This document shows, in pieces, positions 5,790-12,535 of a DNA stretch of 12,535 nucleotides. Each line of letters begins with the position of its first letter. Position 1 is the first letter of the stretch. Origin of the DNA: Bacteroidota bacterium. GTDB lineage: Bacteria; Bacteroidota; Bacteroidia; Bacteroidales; 4484-276. The notes below the pieces were generated by a model. The model was not told the DNA's origin. It made no database searches and worked only from the letters and a program-made list of their open reading frames with translations. Where the stretch lies: contig JABMQA010000405.1 of assembly GCA_013203545.1 (NCBI GenBank), positions 1 to 12,535 of the forward strand, in the 5' to 3' direction. The position numbers and the translations under genes are program-made.

Positions 5790-7625
5790 ATGAATACAAA
5801 GCATTCCCTTAACCAAAGCGTAATAACATGTGGACCCTTCATGGCTTCAAAAAAAATATATATACAAGGTAATCTGTATAACATTAAGGTTGCTATGCGC
5901 GAAATTTCTCTTTCTTCTACAAAACTTACAAATGGTAATACAGAAGAGAATTTTCCTTTTAGTGTATACGATACAAGCGGTCCATATACAGACCCAGAGG
6001 TTATTATTGATTTAGAAAAAGGATTGCCCCGCTTACGCGAAGAATGGATTATGCAACGGGGTGATGTGGAACAACTCAACGATTTTACATCGGAATATTG
6101 CCGGCAACGATTAGCCGATACCCGGCTCGATGCCTTGCGGTTTCAGCATTTGAAGAACCCATTAAGGGCTAAAACCGGAGAAAATATTACGCAAATGCAT
6201 TATGCCAGACAGGGCATCATTACTCCCGAAATGGAATACGTTGCTATTCGCGAAAACCAAAGAATTGATATGTTGGAACAGCCACTTAACCGGCAATTAA
6301 CACAACAGCATCCGGGTCACAGTTTTGGGGCAAATACTCCCAATGGATTTATTACACCCGGATTTGTTCGTGATGAAGTTGCTGCAGGCCGGGCTATTAT
6401 TCCGGCAAACATCAACCATCCTGAAAGTGAGCCAATGATTATCGGACGTAACTTTTTGGTCAAGATCAACACCAATATTGGTAACTCTGCCTTGTCGTCG
6501 GGTATTGAGGAGGAAGTTGAAAAAGCCGTTTGGAGCTGCCGTTGGGGAGGCGACACCCTGATGGATTTGTCAACTGGAAAAAATATTCACGAAACACGTG
6601 AATGGATTATTCGCAACTGCCCTGTACCTGTGGGGACGGTACCAATTTATCAGGCATTGGAAAAAGTAAACGGTAAAGCTGAGGATTTAACATGGGAGAT
6701 TTTCCGCGACACATTAATTGAGCAGGCAGAACAGGGAGTCGATTACTTTACAATCCATTCAGGAGTATTACTGCGTTATATTCCATTAACAGCAAAACGG
6801 GTAACCGGAATTGTGTCGCGGGGTGGAAGTATTATGGCAAAATGGTGCCTGGCGCATCACAAGGAGAATTTTTTGTATACGCACTTCGAAGACATTTGTG
6901 CGATTATGAAAGCGTACGACGTTGCCTTTTCGCTTGGCGATGGATTACGTCCGGGGTCTGTTGCCGATGCTAACGATGCCGCACAATTTGGTGAACTGGA
7001 AACACTGGGTGAACTTACAAAAATTGCATGGAAACATGATGTGCAAACCATTATTGAAGGCCCTGGGCACGTGCCAATGCACATGATAAAGGAGAATATG
7101 GACAAGCAATTAAAAGCATGTCATGGAGCTCCATTTTACACCCTTGGCCCGTTAACAACCGATATTGCCCCCGGATACGACCATATTACATCTGCTATCG
7201 GAGCTGCCATGATAGGTTGGTATGGTACTGCAATGCTTTGCTATGTTACACCAAAAGAACATTTGGGATTACCAAACAAAAAAGATGTAAAGGACGGAGT
7301 AATTGCTTATAAAATTGCTGCCCATGCTGCCGATCTCGCAAAGGGACATCCAGGGGCGCAATACAGAGATAATGCATTGAGTAAAGCACGTTTTGAATTT
7401 CGTTGGGAAGATCAGTTTAATTTATCGCTCGATCCGGATACAGCACGCGAATTCCATGACGAGACACTACCTGTTGATGGCGCAAAAACAGCCCATTTCT
7501 GTTCAATGTGCGGTCCTCATTTCTGTGCTATGAAAATTACACAGGAGGTTCGCGAATTTGCTGAGAATGGGATGAAAGAAAAATCAGAAGAATTTAAAAC
7601 CAAGGGAGCTGAATTGTACCTGTAA
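5790..7625 (+). CDS. thiC: Phosphomethylpyrimidine synthase ThiC
   Basis: Non-canonical radical SAM enzyme that rearranges aminoimidazole ribotide into HMP phosphate, the pyrimidine half of thiamine. The 611-residue protein aligns by eye along its whole length with ThiC: VYDTSGPYTDPEV, HYARQGIITPEMEY, ANINHPESEPMIIGR, NIGNSALSSGIEEEVEK, IVSRGGSIMAKWCL, EGPGHVPMHMI, TLGPLTTDIAPGYDH and CYVTPKEHLGLPNK. The C-terminal [4Fe-4S] motif CSMCGPHFC is intact (C571, C574, C579). The ATG at 5790 is preferred over the one at 5841 because the residues between, ending GPFMASKKIYI, match the family's N-terminal region. It lies 65 nt after thiS; that gap shows no hairpin or Shine-Dalgarno that I can identify. 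Confidence 0.97.
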   Translation: MNTKHSLNQSVITCGPFMASKKIYIQGNLYNIKVAMREISLSSTKLTNGNTEENFPFSVYDTSGPYTDPEVIIDLEKGLPRLREEWIMQRGDVEQLNDFTSEYCRQRLADTRLDALRFQHLKNPLRAKTGENITQMHYARQGIITPEMEYVAIRENQRIDMLEQPLNRQLTQQHPGHSFGANTPNGFITPGFVRDEVAAGRAIIPANINHPESEPMIIGRNFLVKINTNIGNSALSSGIEEEVEKAVWSCRWGGDTLMDLSTGKNIHETREWIIRNCPVPVGTVPIYQALEKVNGKAEDLTWEIFRDTLIEQAEQGVDYFTIHSGVLLRYIPLTAKRVTGIVSRGGSIMAKWCLAHHKENFLYTHFEDICAIMKAYDVAFSLGDGLRPGSVADANDAAQFGELETLGELTKIAWKHDVQTIIEGPGHVPMHMIKENMDKQLKACHGAPFYTLGPLTTDIAPGYDHITSAIGAAMIGWYGTAMLCYVTPKEHLGLPNKKDVKDGVIAYKIAAHAADLAKGHPGAQYRDNALSKARFEFRWEDQFNLSLDPDTAREFHDETLPVDGAKTAHFCSMCGPHFCAMKITQEVREFAENGMKEKSEEFKTKGAELYL

Positions 7626-7626
7626 G

Positions 7627-8211
7627 ATGATAATCATTATATCTAGTCCGGCATCACTACCGGATGAACACGAAATCATCCGTCAATTATTTAATGAAGG
7701 GTTGGAGATATTTCATCTCCGAAAGAATGAATATTCTGAAAGCGAGTTGAAAAAGTTTATTGGAAATATTCCGGAGAGACATTTTAAGAAAATCGTTCTT
7801 CACTCGCATTATCGTCTGGCAGGAGAATATGGTTTGAAAGGAATTCATGTTCCACATACATTCAGAGATAAAACGCCTGGCAGGTCGGTAAGTATCTCGT
7901 TTCATGCGTTGGAAGAAATACAAAAGGTTGATATACGGTTTGACTACGGTTTCTTAAGCCCCGTGTTCGATAGCATTTCTAAAGAAGGGTACAAAAGCAG
8001 GTTCAATTTAAATGAGGTGAATATGTTTTTGAAACACAGAAAAGAGAAAATAATAGCGCTTGGCGGAATTGATGAAGATAAAATTGAAACTGTTAAAGAT
8101 TTGGGATTTTCAGGAATTGCTTTGCTCGGAGCAATATGGCAAAGCGAACATCCTGTTGATAAATATAAACGAATAAAAGAAAAATGGCTGAAGCAAATAA
8201 TTGTGTACTGA
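7627..8211 (+). CDS. ThiE/TenI-family protein (thiamine phosphate synthase-like)
   Basis: A 194-residue TIM-barrel protein of the ThiE/TenI superfamily, divergent from the canonical ThiE encoded two genes downstream. Visible family traits are FHLRKNEYSESEL (phosphate/substrate strand), GLKGIHVP, SISFHALEEIQ, FLSPVFDSISKEGY (109-122), ALGGID and a C-terminal IALLGAIW. The ThiE Asn-Asp pair is replaced by HSHYRLA (residues 59-65), which points towards a TenI-like thiazole tautomerase or a specialised ThiE rather than a standard coupling enzyme. The start lies 1 nt after the thiC stop. Its 3' end overlaps thiD by 28 nt. Superfamily membership is firm; exact reaction is not. Confidence 0.85.
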   Translation: MIIIISSPASLPDEHEIIRQLFNEGLEIFHLRKNEYSESELKKFIGNIPERHFKKIVLHSHYRLAGEYGLKGIHVPHTFRDKTPGRSVSISFHALEEIQKVDIRFDYGFLSPVFDSISKEGYKSRFNLNEVNMFLKHRKEKIIALGGIDEDKIETVKDLGFSGIALLGAIWQSEHPVDKYKRIKEKWLKQIIVY

Positions 8212-8939
8212 GTATTGCCGGCTTTGACCCATGTGGAGGCGCCGGTATCCTTGCCGATATAAAAACTTTTGAAGCAAATAAGGTTTGCGGCATGGGTGCA
8301 TTGAGTGCATTTACTGTTCAGAATGATATAATGTTCGAAAGCCTTACGTGGTTAGAAGCAGACGAAATTCTGAAACAAGTCTCCGTACTGAAAAAACGAT
8401 TTGCATTTTCAGTCATCAAAATAGGATTGATTAAGAATTTAGAAGTTTTGGAAACAATCATTTCTGATTTAAAGCAATCTCTACCCGGGTGTCTCATTAT
8501 TTGGGACCCGATAGTTTGGGCAAGCGCAGGGTTTCAGTTTCACAACTATTTTGAAAGAAGACAATTGTTTCCGGTGCTGGAAAATTGTTTCCTGATTACA
8601 CCAAACACCGAAGAGGTAAGAATTTTAGCAGGAATTAACAACCCTATGGAAGCATCGCAGGAACTGGCAAAATATTGCAATGTTCTGTTGAAAGGAGGAC
8701 ATAACAAAGAAGAGCCGGGGGTTGATTATCTTTTTATGCATAATAAGATAGAAAAGATATTTCCAACTGAGACAGAGATTTTCCCCAAACACGGCACTGG
8801 ATGCGTATTATCATCTGCCATAGCTTCGAACCTGGCAGCAGGTAACGATTTAATAACATCGTGTCATAACGCCAAAAATTACGTTGAACACTTTTTATCA
8901 GGTAACCAAACTTTATTAGGAACGCATTATGTACACTAG
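8184..8939 (+). CDS. thiD: Hydroxymethylpyrimidine/phosphomethylpyrimidine kinase ThiD
   Basis: Ribokinase-fold kinase that phosphorylates HMP and HMP phosphate to HMP pyrophosphate, the pyrimidine substrate of ThiE. The 251-residue length fits. Motifs are LSIAGFDPCGGAGILADIK at the N-terminus, MGALSAFTVQND, VIKIGLI, WDPIVWASAG, ITPNTEE, VLLKGGH and KHGTGCVLSSAIAS, with the anion-hole/catalytic GTGC at 204-207. The ATG at 8184 is required to keep the N-terminal strand and gives a 28-nt overlap with the preceding gene. The C-terminus overlaps thiE by 11 nt. Small substitutions from the commoner form (FDPCGG for SDSSGG, TVQN for TAQN) do not touch the phosphate-binding core. Confidence 0.95.
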   Translation: MAEANNCVLSIAGFDPCGGAGILADIKTFEANKVCGMGALSAFTVQNDIMFESLTWLEADEILKQVSVLKKRFAFSVIKIGLIKNLEVLETIISDLKQSLPGCLIIWDPIVWASAGFQFHNYFERRQLFPVLENCFLITPNTEEVRILAGINNPMEASQELAKYCNVLLKGGHNKEEPGVDYLFMHNKIEKIFPTETEIFPKHGTGCVLSSAIASNLAAGNDLITSCHNAKNYVEHFLSGNQTLLGTHYVH

Positions 8940-9573
8940 GCTGCAATACATATCGCAAGGTTTCACGGGTAAAGAACAATTGGAAAATATTCAAAACTTG
9001 CTCGATGCGGGATGTGAGTGGGTTCAATTACGTTTCAAGAATGGCCAAAACAAAGAACTTCATGATTTAGCAGAACGCGTAAAAAAACTATGTTCGACCT
9101 ATAATGCCACATTTATCATGAACGATCATGTGAGCATAGCAAAAACTGTTGATGCAGACGGCGTACATCTGGGATTGCATGATACACCCATAGCACTGGC
9201 ACGAACAATTCTGGGCGAAAATAAGATAATCGGCGGCACTGCCAACACGATACAGGATGTGATGATGCGTTTAGACGAAAAGTGTGATTACATTGGCTTA
9301 GGACCGTTTCGTTCTACATCCACCAAAGAAAAATTAAGTCCAGTGCTTGGTTTGGATGGAATATCCAATATTATGAAAGAAGTTTTTTCCTGTGAGAAGC
9401 TTATTCCAATTTATGCCATCGGTGGAATAACACTGGATGATGTTTCTGCAATAATAAAAACAGGTGTTTTTGGAATTGCCGTTTCAGGAGCAATCACCAC
9501 CCATTTAAACAAGAAAGAGTTGATGCAAAAATTTAAATTATTGCTACATGAAAAAATTGATCATTGCCGATAA
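8929..9573 (+). CDS. thiE: Thiamine phosphate synthase ThiE
   Basis: Couples HMP pyrophosphate with the thiazole phosphate to form thiamine phosphate. The 214 residues have the normal ThiE layout: WVQLRFKNG, MNDHVSIA (N65, D66), GVHLG (78-82), IIGGTANT, IGLGPFRSTSTKEKLSPVLG, YAIGGI and GIAVSGAI. Unlike the paralogue at 7627-8211, the Asn-Asp pair is retained, so this is the likely main coupling enzyme. The start lies inside the last codons of thiD and the end overlaps thiG by 26 nt, consistent with tight translational coupling. Confidence 0.95.
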   Translation: MYTRLQYISQGFTGKEQLENIQNLLDAGCEWVQLRFKNGQNKELHDLAERVKKLCSTYNATFIMNDHVSIAKTVDADGVHLGLHDTPIALARTILGENKIIGGTANTIQDVMMRLDEKCDYIGLGPFRSTSTKEKLSPVLGLDGISNIMKEVFSCEKLIPIYAIGGITLDDVSAIIKTGVFGIAVSGAITTHLNKKELMQKFKLLLHEKIDHCR

Positions 9574-10315
9574 AGAATTCCATTCGCGCTTATTTTTAGG
9601 AACAGGAAAATTTGGTTCCCCAAAACAAATGGAAGATGCCGTATTAGCATCTGGTTCCGAAATGGTAACGGTTGCATTAAAGCGATTAGATATGAAACCA
9701 AATACCGATGTTTTGTTAACGCATTTGCAACACGCGCATATTAACCTGTTGCCAAACACGTCGGGAGCCCGAAATGCTAAAGAAGCCATTTTTGCTGCAC
9801 AACTTGCACGGGAAGCATTGGAAACTAACTGGGTGAAACTGGAAATCCACCCCGACCCCAGATATTTAATGCCCGATCCGGTTGAAACTTTAAAAGCTTG
9901 CGAAGAACTTGCTAAACAGGGCTTTGTGGTTTTGCCATATATTCATGCCGACCCTGTTTTGTGCAAACGTCTTGAGGATGCCGGAACAGCCGCAGTAATG
10001 CCGCTTGGCTCACCCATTGGCAGTAATAAAGGTTTAAAAACAATTGACTTCCTTGAGATAATCATTGAGCAAAGTAATGTTCCGGTTATTATTGATGCGG
10101 GAATAGGCTCTCCATCCGACGCGGCAAGAGCAATGGAGATTGGGGCCGATGCAGTATTGGTGAATACGGCCATTGCCGTGGCAGGAAATCCTGTAGAAAT
10201 GGCACGGGCATTCAGGTTAGCAGTAGAAGCAGGAAGAATAGCTTACGAAGCAAGACTTGCAATAACGAAAAGAACAGCTGAAGCAAGTAGTCCACTCACT
10301 GCATTTTTAGATTAA
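9548..10315 (+). CDS. thiG: Thiazole synthase ThiG
   Basis: Forms the thiazole phosphate ring from deoxyxylulose phosphate, dehydroglycine supplied by ThiH and sulfur from the ThiS thiocarboxylate. The 255 residues match the family end to end: SRLFLGTGKF, LPNTSGARNAKEA, WVKLEIHPDPRYLMPD with the Schiff-base lysine K97, YIHADPVLCKRLEDAG, MPLGSPIGSNKGL, DAGIGSPSDAARAMEIGADAVLVNTAIA and a C-terminal ASSPLTAFLD. The ATG at 9548 fits the normal N-terminus MKKLIIADKEFHSRL and sits within the thiE coding region. Confidence 0.97.
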   Translation: MKKLIIADKEFHSRLFLGTGKFGSPKQMEDAVLASGSEMVTVALKRLDMKPNTDVLLTHLQHAHINLLPNTSGARNAKEAIFAAQLAREALETNWVKLEIHPDPRYLMPDPVETLKACEELAKQGFVVLPYIHADPVLCKRLEDAGTAAVMPLGSPIGSNKGLKTIDFLEIIIEQSNVPVIIDAGIGSPSDAARAMEIGADAVLVNTAIAVAGNPVEMARAFRLAVEAGRIAYEARLAITKRTAEASSPLTAFLD

Positions 10316-10326
10316 TAACAAAACAA

Positions 10327-11436
10327 ATGGGGTTTAAAGAAATATATAATCTGTATAGCTGGGAGGAGATTAAACAGTCTATAAATAATAAATCATCGCA
10401 CGATGTGGAAATGGCCCTTTCATCCAATCATAGGACACTGGAAGATTTTAAAGCCTTAATTTCTCCGGCAGCAGTGCCTTTCCTGGAAGATATGGCACAG
10501 CTTAGCCGGCAGTTCACACAAAAGCGTTTCGGGAAAACAATCCAAATGTATGCACCGCTATATCTGAGCAATGTATGCAATAACTTTTGCGTTTATTGCG
10601 GATTTAATTCCGACAATAAAATAAAGAGAAAAACACTCACGCCCGTTGAGATCTCGTTAGAAATAGCCGAAATAAAGAAACAGGGGTTCAATCACATTCT
10701 CCTTGTAACAGGCGAGGCCAGGCAAACCGTTCATGTCGATTACTTTAAAAAAGCAATTGAAATTATAAAACCTCATTTTGCAAATATTTCAGTAGAAGTT
10801 CAGCCTCTTGAGCAGGATGAATACAAAGAACTACAGTTTGCCGGTGTTTATGCCGTGCTGGTATATCAGGAAACCTATCACAAAGAAAAATACCCCGGAT
10901 ACCACCCTAAAGGGAAGAAAGCAAATTTCGAATATCGGCTCGAAACACCTGATAGAACAGGAAAAGCAGGAATGCATAAAATCGGATTAGGTGTTTTATT
11001 GGGATTGGAAGATTGGCGCACCGATTCATTCTTTTGTGCGCTGCACGTGGATTATTTGCAAAAAAAATACTGGCAGACAAAATACTCTGTTTCATTTCCA
11101 CGTATTCGTCCGGCTCAGGGTGCATTTGCTCCAAATGTTTTGGTTTCCGACAGGGACCTTGTGCAATTAATATGTGCTTACCGTTTAATAAATGAAGATG
11201 TTGAATTATCTATTTCAACCCGCGAATCACAACAATTCAGAAACAATATAATCAGGTTTGGGATAAACAGCATGAGTGCAGGATCAAAAACAAATCCCGG
11301 TGGTTATGCTGTGGATACCGGATCGTTGGAACAGTTTGCAATCTCTGATGAGCGAAGTGCACATCAAATTGCAGAATTCATTTCGGGTATTAATTATGAG
11401 CCGGTCTGGAAAGATTGGGACAAATCATTTTTATAA
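10327..11436 (+). CDS. thiH: 2-iminoacetate synthase ThiH (radical SAM tyrosine lyase)
   Basis: Radical SAM enzyme that cleaves tyrosine to dehydroglycine (2-iminoacetate) plus p-cresol, feeding ThiG. The 369 residues contain the [4Fe-4S]/SAM motif CNNFCVYC (C84, C88, C91), followed by the Bacteroidota-typical GFNSDNKIKRKTLT, then VTGEARQTV, VEVQPLEQDEY, YQETYHKEKYPGYHPKGKK, GLGVLLGLEDWRTDS, SFPRIRPA, ISTRES and SAGSKTNPGGY. It starts 11 nt after thiG and ends 3 nt before thiF. Choice of ThiH rather than the glycine oxidase ThiO suggests a low-oxygen-compatible route. No ThiO is seen in the cluster. Confidence 0.97.
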   Translation: MGFKEIYNLYSWEEIKQSINNKSSHDVEMALSSNHRTLEDFKALISPAAVPFLEDMAQLSRQFTQKRFGKTIQMYAPLYLSNVCNNFCVYCGFNSDNKIKRKTLTPVEISLEIAEIKKQGFNHILLVTGEARQTVHVDYFKKAIEIIKPHFANISVEVQPLEQDEYKELQFAGVYAVLVYQETYHKEKYPGYHPKGKKANFEYRLETPDRTGKAGMHKIGLGVLLGLEDWRTDSFFCALHVDYLQKKYWQTKYSVSFPRIRPAQGAFAPNVLVSDRDLVQLICAYRLINEDVELSISTRESQQFRNNIIRFGINSMSAGSKTNPGGYAVDTGSLEQFAISDERSAHQIAEFISGINYEPVWKDWDKSFL

Positions 11437-11439
11437 ATC

Positions 11440-12153
11440 ATGTCAATATTTACTGAAGAAGAATTAGATCGCTACCACCGCCAAATGATACTTCCCGAAA
11501 TTGGCATTGCGGGACAAGAAAAATTGAAAAATGCTAAAGTACTGGTAGTGGGTGCCGGTGGCTTAGGTTGCCCGGTACTTCTATATTTGTGTGCCGCAGG
11601 AGTTGGGACTATCGGCATCATTGATTTTGATAAAATAGAACTGCATAATTTGCATCGTCAGGTTTTATATTCAGCTATGGATGTTGGAAAACCAAAAGCG
11701 GAAACAGCAGCTGATATTTTAAAAGCCAAAAATCCCAATGTTTCTTTCCTGGTTTTTAATGACATACTAAACAAGAAAAACAGCATACAAATAATTTCTC
11801 AATTCGATATTATTGTCGATGGCTCTGATAATTTCCCAACACGCTACCTGGTGAATGATACCTGTGTGGAGTTAAAGAAATCGGTTGTGTATGGCAGCAT
11901 TTTTAATTTCGAAGCGCAACTGGCTGTGTTTAACTATAAAGGCGGCAATAATTTAAGAGATATTTATCCCGAGCCACCTAATCCGGAGGACGATCCGGGT
12001 TGTAATGAGAATGGTGTTTTAGGCGTAGTACCCGGAATTTTAGGCATCTATATGGCCAATGCCTGCATACAGGTTATACTCGGCACTTATAATAACAACA
12101 ACCTGTTGCTTTTCGACTTTAATCAGTATAGTATGGTGAAACTGGTAATGTAG
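11440..12153 (+). CDS. thiF: ThiF/MoeB-family adenylyltransferase (ThiS-activating)
   Basis: E1-like enzyme that adenylates the C-terminal glycine of ThiS so that a sulfurtransferase can make the thiocarboxylate. The 237 residues show RYHRQMILPEIG, the ATP-binding GAGGLG (38-43), IDFDKIELHNLHRQVLY with the conserved Arg, GKPKAE, DGSDNFPTRYLVND and GCNENGVLGVVPGILG, whose C188 aligns with the reactive Cys of this family. No CxxC pair is present anywhere, and the protein stops directly after LLLFDFNQYSMVKLVM, so the structural zinc site and C-terminal tail of Escherichia coli ThiF/MoeB are absent. Operon position behind thiH assigns it to thiamine; it may also activate MoaD. Confidence 0.9.
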   Translation: MSIFTEEELDRYHRQMILPEIGIAGQEKLKNAKVLVVGAGGLGCPVLLYLCAAGVGTIGIIDFDKIELHNLHRQVLYSAMDVGKPKAETAADILKAKNPNVSFLVFNDILNKKNSIQIISQFDIIVDGSDNFPTRYLVNDTCVELKKSVVYGSIFNFEAQLAVFNYKGGNNLRDIYPEPPNPEDDPGCNENGVLGVVPGILGIYMANACIQVILGTYNNNNLLLFDFNQYSMVKLVM

Positions 12154-12162
12154 ATAGGGACA

Positions 12163-12184
12163 AGCTCTCCCATGAGAGGTTTTC
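12163..12184 (+). terminator. Weak intrinsic-terminator-like hairpin after thiF
   Basis: CTCTC (12165-12169) and GAGAG (12174-12178) form a 5-bp stem around CCAT, followed by GTTTTCC. The position 10 nt after the thiF stop suits the end of the thi operon. The stem is short and the T-tract only four bases, so this is tentative. Confidence 0.35.
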
Positions 12185-12535
12185 CATAATTCCCCCATTT
12201 TACAACATCGCCTTTAATAAGTCATGGTTATTTTTTTGTTCAAAACAATTTCAATAAATACATTATTGAATAAAAAATAGTTGTTTCATTTGCACTCAAT
12301 CTGTTCTTTGATTATTAGTAATTATTACCGGGTCATTTATTGGGTAATAAAATTATGCCCATTAAAGGTAGTGCATAATTCGTGTCTGCAAGAAAACTTT
12401 CAATTAATTGGTTTACAATGGTTTATTGTTGATAACTTGTTTGAATCTACTTGTGTTTTTCTTTGGTTGTTTTACCAAAAATACAGATATTCAGGGTGTT
12501 AAACAAATGAGATTCGAATATTTCAGGTAAAACAT
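12185..12535. other. AT-rich noncoding stretch with tandem inverted repeats
   Basis: I find no supportable gene on either strand. Three perfect 8-bp inverted repeats are present: TTCAATAA/TTATTGAA (12250-12257 and 12263-12270), TTATTACC/GGTAATAA (12322-12329 and 12343-12350), and AATTATGC/GCATAATT (12351-12358 and 12373-12380). The second and third directly abut. Shorter palindromes include GTAATTATTAC (12318-12328) and CAATTAATTG (12401-12410). They could be operators or structured RNA, or chance in AT-rich DNA. The feature is described, not interpreted. Confidence 0.5.

Noticed and set aside
12281..12502. A 73-residue + strand frame beginning with TTG
   Set aside because: Alternative start only, no Shine-Dalgarno, biased composition and no recognisable motif. 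It overlaps two abutting inverted repeats.
12509..12532. A short ATG frame at the right edge
   Set aside because: It stops after seven codons.

Overview
The window looks like a chromosomal segment from a member of the Bacteroidota. It is AT-rich. Two spots match the TAnnTTTG -7 promoter element of that phylum, Shine-Dalgarno sequences are mostly absent, and the thiamine gene order thiS-thiC-(thiE/tenI-like)-thiD-thiE-thiG-thiH-thiF behind a TPP riboswitch is one I associate with this group. All confident genes lie on the + strand. There are no tRNAs, rRNAs, CRISPR arrays or intact mobile elements.

Positions 1-4252 hold a compact tetrapyrrole operon. It starts inside a hemC-like reading frame (its start codon lies just left of the window) that is fused in frame to cobA and then hemD. 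hemB follows with a 4-nt overlap, and hemL after 8 nt. Together they cover glutamate-1-semialdehyde to 5-aminolevulinate (HemL), ALA to porphobilinogen (HemB), porphobilinogen to the linear tetrapyrrole (HemC), ring closure to uroporphyrinogen III (HemD) and methylation to precorrin-2 (CobA). The fused CobA points to siroheme or cobalamin as an output. The fusion is unusual because the HemC part stops at the domain 2/domain 3 boundary and lacks the domain that normally carries the dipyrromethane cofactor cysteine.

Positions 4253-5382 are a small accessory island. A gene with its own possible promoter encodes a protein with a helix-hairpin-helix-like segment and the beginning of what looks like a restriction-endonuclease-like C-terminal domain. 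The frame is cut off where two GC-rich palindromic REP-like repeats begin, so it is probably a 3'-truncated remnant.

Positions 5383-12153 form the thiamine operon: a promoter-like element, a TPP riboswitch with a start-codon-sequestering hairpin, then thiS, thiC, a ThiE/TenI-like gene, thiD, thiE, thiG, thiH and thiF. ThiC and ThiD make the pyrimidine pyrophosphate. ThiS, ThiF, ThiG and ThiH make the thiazole. The ThiE-family proteins finish or couple the halves. Several genes overlap by 11-28 nt, suggesting translational coupling.

Positions 12154-12535 contain no convincing gene. The segment is AT-rich, with one weak terminator-like hairpin and three perfect 8-bp inverted repeats, two of them directly abutting.
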